Origin: Verrucomicrobiota bacterium
GTDB lineage: Bacteria > Verrucomicrobiota > Verrucomicrobiia > Opitutales > Oceanipulchritudinaceae
Direction: 5' to 3'
Assembly: GCA_021208135.1 (NCBI GenBank)
Contig: JAJOKB010000048.1
Coordinates: forward strand, 1-34,551
DNA: 34,551 bases
In this document: piece by piece, positions 7,681 through 18,700 of the stretch
Numbering within the stretch: the first letter of the stretch is position 1
Layout of the letters: every line of letters starts with the position of its first letter
Notes under the pieces: model-generated
The model's database searches: none
The model's input: the letters and a program-made list of their open reading frames with translations, nothing else
What the model was told of the DNA's origin: nothing
Position numbers and translations under genes: made by a program

Positions 7681-9057
7681 ATGAATAAATGGATCCGTCT
7701 GTGGTTAGTATGCTGTTTCCCATTGATTGCTGATGGGCAATTGAGGATTGGAACCGGGCAAATCTCGGGCATTTACCAAGAACATTGCGCCGTATGTCAT
7801 GGCCGGGATCTGCGCGGCGGACTGGGGGGGCCTTTGGTCGGTCAAATGCCCAATAAACTGACGGACGAGGCATTGGCGCGATGGATAAGAGATGGCAATG
7901 TCGATGCCAATATGCCCGCGTTTAAGGATATATTGAGTGAGCAGGAGATCCGGGCGCTGGTCATTTACATAAGGGAACATCAGCAGATGCAAACTGCCAG
8001 CCAGCGCACTCAGACGGAGCCCAGCGGACGCGGGTTTGTCATGGAAACGGTGGTCGGTGGCTTGAGCACTCCCTGGGGGATGGCATTTTTGCCAGACGGA
8101 AGTTTTCTCGTTACTGAGCGATCAGGGAACCTGCGTCACTTTGTGGAAGGGGAATTGCGCTCTCCGGTGAGAGGCGTACCCAAGGCGTGGGCGTCAGGTC
8201 AGGGGGGATTGCTGGATGTGGCCTTGCATCCGGATTTTGCCTCGAATGGGTGGATCTATCTTGGCCTCAGTCAAAGCGACTGGAAAGGGAGCGGAGGAAC
8301 TGCCATTGCCCGCGGGCGCATCCGGGACAATACCTGGGTGGATCACGAATGGATTTTCCAAACACCGCCGGAGCATCGAACGCGACGCAGCTTTCACTTT
8401 GGCACCCGCATTATACTGAAAGACGGCTTCCTGTTCTTTGCCATAGGCGATCGCGGGGAACAGGCCTCGGCGCAAGACTTAAGCAGTCCCAATGGGCGGG
8501 TGCATCGCCTGCACGATGACGGCCGGGTACCGGAAGACAACCCGTTCCGTAATACAGAGGGAGCCTTTCCCAGTTCCTGGACTTTGGGTAACAGAAACAT
8601 TCAAGGAATGGATGTGGATCCGGTGACTGGTCAGTTGTGGGCGGCTGAACACGGCCCTCGGGGAGGAGACGAGCTGAATTTAATCGCGCCCGGACTGAAT
8701 TACGGTTGGCCGGTGATTACCCACGGAATGAACTATGATGGCACTCCCATCACGGAAAAGACCGAAGCCGAAGGGATGGAACAGCCCAAACTCTATTGGA
8801 CGCCTTCCATTGCGGTCTGCGGCATACACTTTTACACCGGATCACTGTTCCCTGAATGGCGTAACCACCTGTTCGCCGCAGGCTTGGCTTCGGAACAACT
8901 GCATCGCCTGAAAATTGTGAACAATGAGGTGGTTGAAGAAGAAGTCGTTCTGCGGGGAGAAGGTCGCATCCGCGCCATTGCGACGGGTCCTGAAGGTGCG
9001 ATTTACCTGGTACTAAACACGCCAGACCGGATCGTGCGCCTGGTGCCTGCGCCCTGA
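7681..9057 (+). CDS. Secreted cytochrome c / PQQ-type sugar dehydrogenase fusion
   Basis: A hydrophobic N-terminus (LWLVCCFPLIADG) looks like a signal peptide. A small c-type cytochrome domain follows, with heme motif C36-AV-C39-H40 and a likely axial Met78 in NMPAFKDIL. From about residue 120 the protein is a six-bladed beta-propeller of the glucose/sorbosone dehydrogenase family, with STPWGMAFLPDGSFLVTERSG, GLLDVALHPDFASNGWIYL, HFGTRI, GNRNIQGMD, EHGPRGGDELN and GLNYGWPV. It would oxidise an aldose or other sugar in the periplasm and pass electrons through its own heme. The cytochrome-first fusion is seen directly; PQQ dependence is inferred from the family. AAGGATAAGGG directly before the ATG is a plausible ribosome-binding site. 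It lies 81 bases after the LysR gene and may be co-transcribed with it. 458 residues, intact. Confidence 0.92.
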   Translation: MNKWIRLWLVCCFPLIADGQLRIGTGQISGIYQEHCAVCHGRDLRGGLGGPLVGQMPNKLTDEALARWIRDGNVDANMPAFKDILSEQEIRALVIYIREHQQMQTASQRTQTEPSGRGFVMETVVGGLSTPWGMAFLPDGSFLVTERSGNLRHFVEGELRSPVRGVPKAWASGQGGLLDVALHPDFASNGWIYLGLSQSDWKGSGGTAIARGRIRDNTWVDHEWIFQTPPEHRTRRSFHFGTRIILKDGFLFFAIGDRGEQASAQDLSSPNGRVHRLHDDGRVPEDNPFRNTEGAFPSSWTLGNRNIQGMDVDPVTGQLWAAEHGPRGGDELNLIAPGLNYGWPVITHGMNYDGTPITEKTEAEGMEQPKLYWTPSIAVCGIHFYTGSLFPEWRNHLFAAGLASEQLHRLKIVNNEVVEEEVVLRGEGRIRAIATGPEGAIYLVLNTPDRIVRLVPAP

Positions 9058-9073
9058 ATTTCCGCAATGTATG

Positions 9074-9121
9074 GGGTGCCTGGCACCCTAAAAATGGCAT
9101 CGCCGGGGGGTGCCTGGCACC
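9074..9121. repeat. Two GGTGCCTGGCACC palindromic elements
   Basis: The 15-base palindrome GGGTGCCTGGCACCC (9074-9088) and GGTGCCTGGCACC (9109-9121) share a central unpaired T. They sit in the 78-base gap between two convergent genes, the sugar dehydrogenase and GH29. The same core appears three times at 27886-27939. The first copy is followed on the plus strand by TAAAAA, so it may act as a transcription stop. Confidence 0.8.
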
Positions 9122-9135
9122 TGTAAAATGCGGCT

Positions 9136-10449
9136 TTAATTTGCGGTAATGACCTGCCCCTCTGCCAACCACAACTGCAAGGGTTGCTCCAACTCTATTT
9201 TGACTACTGTGGCCAATGGATGGAGGGATTTGGCTGGTACATCAATCCAAAGTACACCAGGGACATTCATCCATGGAGCGCCACCGATGATGCGGTGAGA
9301 CAACGTCTGGTCGCCGTTGACAAGCGAGACCCGTTTGATGCCGGATAAAATCCCCTTAACGGCAATCTCTTTCCATGGCCGATCGAACAAGAAAAGGTAT
9401 AGACAGCGCTTATCTGATGATAGCGTGCTGGCTCCATAAAACAGCCCAGGCGGCAGGCCGGCTCCAGTTTGATAAACGGCTTCTTGGTGCAGGCGTATCC
9501 AATCGCCCAGTTGCCTGAGCAACCTTTTTTGGACACCGGGAATGGTGCCATCTGCACGCGGGCCGATATCCAACAGCAACCTTCCTCCCATGCCAATTAT
9601 TTCGGCAAACATGCGTACTAACTGGCGGATGGATTTATAGTTTTTGTCTTTGGGTTGATAGCCCCAGGAGTCATTCAAAGTCATGCAAAACTCCCAGTTG
9701 CCTTTGGGCGGGGTGGTCGGCATGCCTTGTTCGGGAGTCTCGTAATCGCCGTAGCCACCCATGCGTGAATTGAGCACAACGCCCGGGCACCAAGTGCGCA
9801 GCAATTGATCCAACTCGGCAAACTTCCAATGCTTGTGGGCCGGTTCCCAGGAGCCATCAAACCAGAAGAGATCGGGTCGATAACGTTTGCTCAGTTCCTC
9901 CAGTTGTGCGCGATGAAAACGCAAAAATGAGTTCCATTGTTCAGGTTTGGCGACACCGTCCTTCGGGTAAGCAAACGGATTGTTGTGCACCGAGGGATCG
10001 TAATTATCGGGCAAAAGGGACGGATAGTCGGGGTGATTCCAGTCCAGATGCGAGAAGTAAATGCCTACTCTGATCCCGTTAGCGCGCATCGCATCCACCC
10101 AGGGACCCAGCAAATCGCGCTTGGCCGGAGTTTGTTGCACCACATTCAAGTGGCTGTGCGCAGTCGGCCATAAAGCCACGCCATCGTGGTGTTTTGCAGT
10201 CAACACCGCATAATCCGCATTAGCCTCCTTGAACAGTTGAGCCCAAGCTGCGGGGTCATACTTTGAAGCCGTAAAACCGGCGCATTGAGACATGTATTCC
10301 TGATGGGAAATATCGCCACGAAAGAATGACCAGGATTCGGCGACACCTTTGACCGCATAAATACCCCAGTGGATAAAAATGCCCAGTTTGGCATCGCGGA
10401 ACCACTGCGCGATAGGTTTGTCAGGAGTTAGGGGAATGGCAGATTGCAT
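9136..10449 (-). CDS. GH29 alpha-L-fucosidase
   Basis: From ATG 10449 the product is 437 residues. IAQWFRDAKLGIFIHWGIYA is the GH29 N-terminal signature. YAVLTAKHHDGVALWPT carries the conserved substrate-binding His pair, and DLFWFDGSWEP carries the catalytic nucleophile, Asp198. GRLLLDIGPRADGTI closes the TIM barrel before a beta-sandwich C-terminus. The enzyme removes terminal alpha-L-fucose with retention. No signal peptide is visible from this start; an in-frame extension to 10500 adds 17 residues that are not signal-like, so a cytoplasmic or periplasmic site is uncertain. The acid/base residue is not fixed in this family and I do not assign it. It is downstream of the PEP-CTERM gene on the same strand, but a strong hairpin lies between them. 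Confidence 0.95.
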   Translation of the reverse strand: MQSAIPLTPDKPIAQWFRDAKLGIFIHWGIYAVKGVAESWSFFRGDISHQEYMSQCAGFTASKYDPAAWAQLFKEANADYAVLTAKHHDGVALWPTAHSHLNVVQQTPAKRDLLGPWVDAMRANGIRVGIYFSHLDWNHPDYPSLLPDNYDPSVHNNPFAYPKDGVAKPEQWNSFLRFHRAQLEELSKRYRPDLFWFDGSWEPAHKHWKFAELDQLLRTWCPGVVLNSRMGGYGDYETPEQGMPTTPPKGNWEFCMTLNDSWGYQPKDKNYKSIRQLVRMFAEIIGMGGRLLLDIGPRADGTIPGVQKRLLRQLGDWIRLHQEAVYQTGAGLPPGLFYGASTLSSDKRCLYLFLFDRPWKEIAVKGILSGIKRVSLVNGDQTLSHRIIGGAPWMNVPGVLWIDVPAKSLHPLATVVKIELEQPLQLWLAEGQVITAN

Positions 10450-10510
10450 GCTTGAAAAATAATTGCTTTGCGTGAAACCAAAAAATGACCCGCTACCCAT
10501 AATTGCAAGC

Positions 10511-10541
10511 AGGCACGGAGTTTACGTAAAACTCCGTGCCT
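10511..10541 (-). terminator. Strong hairpin after the PEP-CTERM gene
   Basis: AGGCACGGAGTTTAC and GTAAAACTCCGTGCCT are inverse complements apart from one bulged base. They form a long stem with almost no loop, between the PEP-CTERM stop (10576) and the GH29 start (10449). On the plus strand it is followed by TTT only and on the minus strand by no T-run, so intrinsic termination is plausible but not textbook. Confidence 0.6.
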
Positions 10542-10575
10542 TTCAGGCCCACACCTTGATTTCAATAGGGGGATA

Positions 10576-11402
10576 TCAAGAATTTCTTCGCCTCTGGCGG
10601 AGGCAGAATGCGAGAGCTAACAAGCCGAAGATGGCTGCGTAGGTTCCCGGTTCGGGAATAGGGGAGTAAGTAATGGTGATGTTATCCACATCGAGGAAAT
10701 GGGCCGTATTGCGGTTATAGTATCCGAAGGTGACGGTGTTGAACGTGAAGAAATCAGCATTAGGGACGCTGTTATCGCTGATGGAAATGGTACTCGTGCC
10801 ATCCGTAAGCGATAAATCCAACCCAGTGGCGGTGCGAACGATACTCATGGTAAAATCCTTGAAAGCATTGGTAACGACAAGATTACCAGCGTTCCGGAGG
10901 TAAGGATGGTGTGATCCGGAGTTCCAGGTCTTCCAAGGAAGTTGTTTCCACCGACATCGCGGTAGATGGAAGATAACCCTGTACCGAATCCCAAGGCAGC
11001 AAAGTAGCCGAAATCATCAACGTAGGAGGCAGCATTGCCGTCGACCGCTACCGTGGTACCATTGTTGTTACCAACAGCAAATACGATTTCATTATTGCGA
11101 TTACCCGGATTGCCAGTCATCTGCACACGGAAAGAGAACGTCAAGGCATCGCCCTCTTCCAGTGTGGTTCCAGACCAGTGGGAGGCCAAATAAGTATGGC
11201 TGTTCGCGATGGTTCTGCCCAAAGACAGGACGCCGGCAGATTGATTGACTGCGACTGCAGCAGTAGCATCAATGATGTACCAGGCAGGATTTTGTGTGCG
11301 GTCATTGTCGGCAAAATCGTCGCTGTGGACGATCACTGCGGATGCAGAAGCTGTCAGGCAGCCCAGGCTGATTACTGAAGTGAGATACTGGAGTTTGTTC
11401 AT
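10576..11402 (-). CDS. PEP-CTERM surface protein, frameshifted
   Basis: A signal peptide (MNKLQYLTSVISLGCLTASA) is followed by a beta-rich body. The C-terminus is IPEPGTYAAIFGLLALAFCL plus an Arg-rich end: the PEP-CTERM sorting signal recognised by the exosortase system. The frame breaks near 10890; restoring one base (an extra C on the plus strand between 10890 and 10891) joins TSGT to AGNLVVTNAFKDFTM, giving about 275 residues. The body (FADNDR through HFLDVD) is strikingly similar, by eye about 80 percent, to a domain inside the giant protein encoded at 12721-20165. The domain resembles a concanavalin-like or laminin G-like fold and may bind carbohydrate; that function is inferred. It lies just downstream of the divergent XylR-type regulator. 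Confidence 0.88.
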
Positions 11403-11564
11403 GATAGTGATAATAGGTTTATAGTGAAACTGGCGCTATTTTAGAGTATTCCAGCATCCACGTCTTCCGTATCGGCGCATAAGGACTTCCGTTTTTCCGC
11501 AATTTTTTCTCGCGTGTTTAGCGCAATTGTGCGACCCCAACTCAACCTCTTTCCTCCTTTATCA

Positions 11565-12740
11565 ATGAAAGGCTACGTCAACTTCATTGCCCCAGGCAGT
11601 CTATCTTTTGTCTCGATTATCGAACAATCGTTTAAGGCGCATTGGCATAAATTGGGTGGAGTACCTATCCACATTATCCGGGATTCAGCAAAACCGCTGA
11701 GCAATGATCCTGACTGCATAGGGATCGTTCTGCCTATCAATAACGAAAACATCCTGCGCAGTGCAGTTGGCCTAAAAATACCGATAATCAATATATCGGA
11801 GCGTTTACCGCCCACAGACTGTGCGGTAAATATACGCTATGATAGCGATGATATAGGAACCTTGGCCGCGCATCACTTGCTGGAAGGTGGCTATACCAAC
11901 TTCTACTTTCTTGAGGACAGACCAGCGGCATTTTCCGAATCGCGCCTGGAGGGATTTTCCAAGGCGTTACAAGCGAAGGGTAAGCGACTAACGGGAACCT
12001 TCTGTTTTAAAAAACGCGCAAATATGAACCCTGCACATTTTCTGGCTGACGAAGTGGAGCAGATGCGCACCTGGATTCAGTCGGCCAGTCCCACAGCAGC
12101 CATCCTGGCGGCGAATGACCTGGTTGCTTTGCGATTTATAAGGGCATTGAGGGCGTGTGAACCCGATTGGGTGGATTCCATAGCTCTGGTGGGTGTGGAC
12201 GACGATTTTTCCCGCACCGATGATCCGGCAGAAGCGGAGCCTATAACATCGGTATTGCCAAATTTCAGTGGTCTCGGAGTAAAAGCAGCTGAAGTGCTTG
12301 CCAGTATTCATAATGGCAACAGCCACAGGAAAGGCAGCGTGATTAAGGTTTCCGGGGCAAAACTGATCCAGAGGGAGACCACGGGCGGCTTCTCCTGTCA
12401 GGATGTGATGCTGACAAGGATCACGCGCTGGATCACCAAGGAGATCAATGCCGGACGTTCACCTAAAGTGCCGGAAATTCTTGCGCGCTTTCCGATGTCT
12501 GAACGCACCCTGTGCGGTAAGTTTCAAAAATTCAAAGGTGAATCCATGAGGGATTTCATTATGCAAAAGAGGGTGCAAAGAGCCGCACGCCTGCTCTATG
12601 ACTCAGATCTTAGTATTTCGGAGATCGCTCAGTTGTGCGGTTTCAACAAACACGCCGACTTGACCGAGCGATTCTCCAAATACATGGGTCAGACTCCCAG
12701 CGACTTTCGCAAGCAGCGGATCACTGTGGAGACTGAGTAG
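11565..12740 (+). CDS. XylR-type regulator: LacI-like sensor with C-terminal AraC HTH
   Basis: The product of 391 residues has a periplasmic-binding-protein-like sugar sensor. Signs of it are DDIGTLAAHHLLEGGYTNFY, FSESRLEGFSKAL, AAILAANDLVALRFIRA, VGVDDDF and PITSVLPNFSGLG. It is followed by an AraC DNA-binding domain (about residues 285-385: VPEILARFPMSERTLCGKFQ, then SDLSISEIAQLCGFNKHADL, then FSKYMGQTPSDFRKQR). The N-terminal LacI helix-turn-helix is missing, as in E. coli XylR. It should be a cytoplasmic sugar-responsive activator. ATG 11565 is chosen because the family starts just before this first beta-strand; an upstream GTG at 11514 would add 17 residues. No clear ribosome-binding site decides between them. 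It is divergent from the PEP-CTERM gene, and its 3' end overlaps the giant gene by 20 bases on the opposite strand, so both neighbours are candidate targets. Confidence 0.92.
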   Translation: MKGYVNFIAPGSLSFVSIIEQSFKAHWHKLGGVPIHIIRDSAKPLSNDPDCIGIVLPINNENILRSAVGLKIPIINISERLPPTDCAVNIRYDSDDIGTLAAHHLLEGGYTNFYFLEDRPAAFSESRLEGFSKALQAKGKRLTGTFCFKKRANMNPAHFLADEVEQMRTWIQSASPTAAILAANDLVALRFIRALRACEPDWVDSIALVGVDDDFSRTDDPAEAEPITSVLPNFSGLGVKAAEVLASIHNGNSHRKGSVIKVSGAKLIQRETTGGFSCQDVMLTRITRWITKEINAGRSPKVPEILARFPMSERTLCGKFQKFKGESMRDFIMQKRVQRAARLLYDSDLSISEIAQLCGFNKHADLTERFSKYMGQTPSDFRKQRITVETE

Positions 12741-15700
12741 CATTGATCTGAACACGCAGGCGCATGAACAGCTTGCCGTTGTAAGCATTCACAGGATCCA
12801 GAAAACGCACAGTGACACTTTCTGCTTCCTCATGATAGGGGTTCAGTTGCTCGACTGCAGTCTGAATGACCAAAGGATTGCCCTGAGAGTCACTGCGTAC
12901 CCAATTTTGCAAATCATCCGACACTTCAACAAGGTAAACGAGATCACGGGCGAGGTACTCGTGAGCATCCACAGTCAAGCCGCCCTTTAACCTGCGGTAA
13001 GTCAGAAACAAATATGCCTGGCCATCATGATCTTCGACCCACAATTCCGGCAAACCGAGCTGACCCTCTGCAGAGGCAGGGTGCAGTCCAAAGGCATATT
13101 TCAATAAATTGGGAACTCCGTCACCCGTGAGGTCGGCATGGTATTTATCAGCCCCGGTTAAATCTTGCATGCCATGGGCCTGCAACCACTCAGAATAGGG
13201 TGTTGTCACTCCATTGGCACCTTCCTGGTCCGGTCCGTTTTCCACGTAAAAGTGGCGGAAAGCCAATTGGCTGACTGCCGTCTCAAAGGTATCCCGATCG
13301 ATGATAAAACCCAGTGCTGTAATATCTTCAAATACCCGACTGACGAAGACGGCATCACTCTGGTCAAAGTTCATGTTGTCAGCTGTTGGGTCAAAATTGC
13401 GCCCAGTTGCCGTGGTTGGTATCTGAGGGAATTTCAAACGAGCTGTCGCTTTGCGTAAGTACCTTTTGCGAGACGTACCATAGATTCCCATCCCGCACCA
13501 GGAACCGCACATCCCCCACCCTGGTAAATGCGTAAATGCCATCCAATACCATGCGGGCGCCTGCGCGGAAGGAAAAAGTGGAGTCCCTGCCCTCTCCGAC
13601 AAAATCGGACTTATCAATAAAGAAAACACCATGCCATTGCGCGGGCCGGGCTGCAGTTGGTGAGTGGCGAATATTGATACCGTCCCAGGGATTGGCGTTC
13701 TCAAACCGACGTTCGTTGAATCCGGCAGCGGTGTTTTGGCTTTTGGCCAACATACCACCAAAAAGTCGGGTTCCCCTCACCGCACCGGTAGTCAGCGGAT
13801 TTGTTGCGCTGAACTCATATCCGTTCATAAAGTCATATGCCTGACCAGTAACGGTCCACTGACTGCCATTGAAGTTGCGGAAATTGACATTGCTGTCTAC
13901 CACATCGCCACCCCAGGAGGCCACAACCAGCGAGGGATTGTCCGCAACTGGGCTGACCACATCGATCCAGAGGCTAGCGCTGTCACTCTCCAATCGGTCA
14001 TCCCAGACGGTGAGAACCACTTGATAACTGCCAGCAGCGAGGTATTGCAGCGCCGCAGTTTGACCACCCACAGCGGGACTGTTGCCTCCTGGTTGCCAGT
14101 TGCTGAAGACAATGTTGCCGTCCGGATCATAGGAATTACTGGAATCTACCTGCAGCGTAAAGGGTGGTTTGGCAGCATTGGTATAGTCGGTCTGCATAAC
14201 TGCGACTGGACGCTGATTCGGAACTCCATTCACGGTCATATTCGCTTCAAATCCGTTCCAGCGAATCCAGATCGAGGCATTGTCGTACTGTTCCTTGTTC
14301 ACGATAAAGCCAATGGCCGTGATATCAGAAAACACCCGTGTTTCAAAAGTCGCTGAACCAGGATTGAACTGCATGGTAGCATCGACGTTGTAAACAGCCC
14401 AGCGCCCGTGATCCAACGAACCAGGAATGCTGGTCATGTGTGAGCGTACAGAACCATCTATCACCTCTTCAGAAACGTAATACTGCGTCCCGTCACGCAC
14501 TAACCAGCGGGCACCAAACAAGCCGGGTTCACTCGAACTGACTTTAAGGTAACTACCGGCATCAAAGCTGAGCGTATCTTCTGGTTGGATACCTTCCATA
14601 TCTTCCTTGTCGAAGAAAAACACCCCACTTACCCGTGAGACTTTGCCGGTAACCGGCGTCATCCGAATGGAGGTAGTCGAGTTGCCGTACTGGTTGGTAT
14701 TAAAGTTGCGATTGGTGTCGTCCAGGATTTGGGCGCGGAAGCCACCCCGGAAGATGGGGCCGCTGTAATTGGGAGCAGGTGGACTGAGCGGGATTTGCGG
14801 ATTCCAGGCATACTCTATCACCCAGTCATCGTTCTGACCGTTGCCACTGAGGTCGGCAGCGTAGCGCGCTGGTTGTTCCCCGCGCAAGGTGGTATTGCTT
14901 GCGGTGTAGGCACCGCCATACTGGAGGTGCTGGCGCGAATCTCCCGCCGATGGCGAACCTCCTAACACTGCAATGAAACCATCCTGGGCACCGTAACCCG
15001 GTTGCGATTGCCAAGCGTTGCGTACATACATCGGGCGGTTTAAATTGGCGCGCCCGCCCCAAGCTACAATCGGTTCCGTTTCGCCGGCAAGCACACGCGC
15101 ATCGACCGTGTAAGTCCACCCCGAAGCCAAGCGCGCCACTACGGAACGAGTGGACAGATCCGGCTCGACCCCCCCAAAGGAACGCGCCACCTTCAGTAGA
15201 TGGAACAAAAGGATTGTGGGAAACCTCGCCAGGGAGCGCACTGAAATACTCATTTCCCGGGAGCGGCAATCCTGAAGCAGCAGCTCCGCCAAAGAACATG
15301 CGTCCTTCGACATCCACAGCCAACCCACTCTGCTGACAGCGCAGGGCATTGGCACTCATTCCGTTATTGGCAATCAAGGTGTTGTATTGATTACCCAATA
15401 CTCGCTCTCCAGTACCAGGCTGATATTTACCAATGAAGGTCTTGTGACTGGATCCAGTATTGATGAACTGATTGAAGAAAGTACCGCCAACAAGTGCAAT
15501 GTGTTTGCGGAAGTCTGGATGGGTTGGATCCAGATCACGACCGTCATAGCGGAAAATATGGTTTCCACCGGCGGCTTCAAATGCTGCGTACAGGTAACCA
15601 TCGTGACCCATGCGCACTCGGTAACCCCGAGTGTCAGCCATGTTATTGACGAACCCATAAGTTGTGCGACCTTGACTATCCACCCCTACCGGTTGGCCAG

Positions 15701-18700
15701 TGGAATTCAGGAAACGCGGGTTTGTCACGATCACGAACCCGCTCTGGTCGTATGAGTGGCCACCATCGATATCACTGTTCGTGTCGAAGCTGTAATTGGT
15801 CCACTTGATGTTACCGCTGAAATCATGTGCGCGCATGTAGGCGATTTGTACTGGCAGAATAGAACCGCCATCCTGCCATGTGTTGGCGTTACGCCAGCCA
15901 ATGGTTACAATCGTTGAGGTCGCCTCATCCACTGCAATATCCAGGGTATTCTGCATACCATTGTATTGAGTGATCAGCGTTCCCGCAGCATTGTAGAGGG
16001 TTATAACCCCAGCACCTGGTGCAGTGTTCAGGCTGCTGAGATTACTTGGATTCAGCACAGCGACTGTTCCATTCGGTGTTGCCGCCACTCGGTGTATGAC
16101 AGTTCCCGACAACCTCTGCCAGAGGATCTGACTGGCAGCAGGGTTCAGCTTCAATAAACCGTCATCACCTGCGGCAACATAGAGGTTGTCCTGTGCATCG
16201 ATGTCCAGATCGCGTACGGAATCAGCCAGGCGGGTGATCGATTGAATGGTTCTGCCATCCCGTGAAAGCCGCAGGATGACTCCCGACGTCTGGAGTGTCG
16301 CGCCATTGAGCAAAATAGGGTTCAATGCTGATTGTCCCTGATTAGCTGGCTGGGCAGCACCCATGTTGGCGGCAACTGCAATCGTACCATCAGAGAGAAT
16401 TCGCAGAGCGACCACTTCATCGTCGTCGCTTGAATCACCCAGATACCCCGACATAGAAATGGCATAGGTTGAACCGGTCGGTTCAGGGTCTGGATCCGGA
16501 TCGGGATCCGGTGGCAAATCAGGATCACCATTGCTTGAACTCTGGTGACTGACACTGATCTGGTCCACATCGAGAAAGTGAGTGGTATTGCGGTTGTAAT
16601 AACCGAACGTTACGGTGTTAAACGTATAAAAGCTGCTGTTTGGCACAGCGTTATCAGACACTGAGATACTGTTCACGCCGTCGCTTAGCGTCATGTCCAA
16701 TCCTGAGGCCGTGCGTTCCAGGGTGAGTGTGTATTCCCTGAACTCATTTGTGAGGCTCAAGGCCCCGGCGGCACTGGATACCAGTGTGCTTTGGTCAGCG
16801 GTTCCCGGTCGTCCCAGCAAATTATTGCCTCCCACATCGCGAAATATCGAGGACGTACCGCTACCAAAACCCAGGGCGGCGAAGTAACCAAAATCGTCCA
16901 CATACGAAGCTGCGTTGCCATCAACCTCCACGGTTGTGCCATTGTTATTGCCGACGGCAAATACGATCTCGTTGTTGCGGTTTCCGGGGTTGCCGGTCAT
17001 GCGGGCGCGAAAGGATAGCACCAATTCATCTCCCACTGCCAACGTGGTTCCAGCCCAATGCGAGGCCAGGTACGTATGACTGTTGGCCGCCACCCGGCCC
17101 AGGGAAAGCACCCCATCTGCCTGGTCAACCACTACATTGGTCGCAATATCGACAATAAACCAGGCCGGATTCAGCGTGCGGTCATTGTCGGCGAAATTAT
17201 CCATGAAGACAAACTGAGGTTCGGCCCCGGCAGCGTACGTGGTGGCACTGACGGTGCTGGAGAAGGAGGAGTTGCCTACCTGATTGTACGCACGCACCCG
17301 GTAATAATAGGTGGTACCCGATTGCAGTCCGGTATTGCTGAATAGAGTGGATCCGGCAGGAACAGTGCCCACTTCAAGCCAACTGCCGCTTCCAGTCGGA
17401 GAGCGCTCAATGCGATAGCCGTCAGGGCTGCCCGAACTCGCCGCCCACGATACATCTATCCGCGAACTGCTCAATGGTTGCGCGTTTACTCCCTGAGGAG
17501 CTGATGGAGCCACCGGACCAGCATCGCTTTGGGTGGTCGCACTAACAACGTTCGAGAAGGGTGAATCTCCATCACCGTTAAAGGCACGCACCCGATAATA
17601 ATAAGTGGTCAAGGGGGTCAAACCCGCGTCAGAGAAGGTGGTCGTGTTGGCAGCGACTGTGGCGATCTGACTCCAGGAACTGCTGCCGTTGGGCGAGCGC
17701 TCGATCTTGAAACCCGTCTCATTGGTTGAATTGTCAGTCCACAGCAAATCCACTCCAGCCGCACTGGTACCAGTGACTTGCAAAGCCGAAGGCGCCACCG
17801 GAATATTGGGCAATTGGCCGCCCCCAAATTCACCGGTATTTTCAATGACTACGTAATCAAGCATAACAGTGTGTGAAGGAGGTTTGATCATCACAGTGTA
17901 ATCGCCTTCAGGCAGTTGCCCGGAGTCATAAACCATATACCTCGGTTCTGTGAAGCGGCGGACATCAATGAACTGAGCTGAGTTGCTCATATCATTGATG
18001 AATATGTTCATACGCTGCTGAGTGGGTTGCAAATTGTGCAGGTAAACCATAAACCGGGTACCGCGGAAATTGAAGGTCACATGCGAGTTATTACTGGCAC
18101 TGAAAGTTGTGTAGGTACCGCCCAAGGCATCGGCGTTGCTAACTACAGTCTTTGCGCCGGTGTACTGCATACGCGGATCAGTGTCTTGAATAATCTCGCG
18201 CTGCCCCACCCTGATGATGCGGCGCGGAGAATGATAGGTGCCTTGGGTGGTCTGCATCACCAATTCGACCTCATAAGCTCCTGGTTGTGGATTCCATGAA
18301 GCAGTGTAAGGAGCAGTTGTCGCGGTGTGGATCACAGAACCATCCACCTTAAAGGCTACACTCTGAATGGTACCCAGCCCGGCATTGGCAACCGCAGTGA
18401 GAGTCATTGCACCTGGGGCTACCAAATCCAAATGAGGAGACTTTAACTCCACAAAGGCTTCTGTCTGCATACGCAGTTCCTTCTGCTTCAAATGAAGATT
18501 GGGATACACGGGCACAACACCTTCGTCGGCGATGATGTTACCCTTATCTCCTTGCACCATGGCCCATGCAGCGATGTTGGATCGTATACCCTGCACTCCC
18601 ACCAAAGCACCGTGACTGTGAGCATCCGGCATGTTCACATACTCACCATTATTGGTTCCTGTATTGCCACGAATATTCCAGTGTACCAGGCGACGTCCAT

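Noticed and set aside
16450-16520. Pro-Asp repeat region as a possible tandem repeat array
   Set aside because: It encodes a short Pro-Asp linker between domains of the giant protein; low-complexity coding sequence is sufficient explanation.
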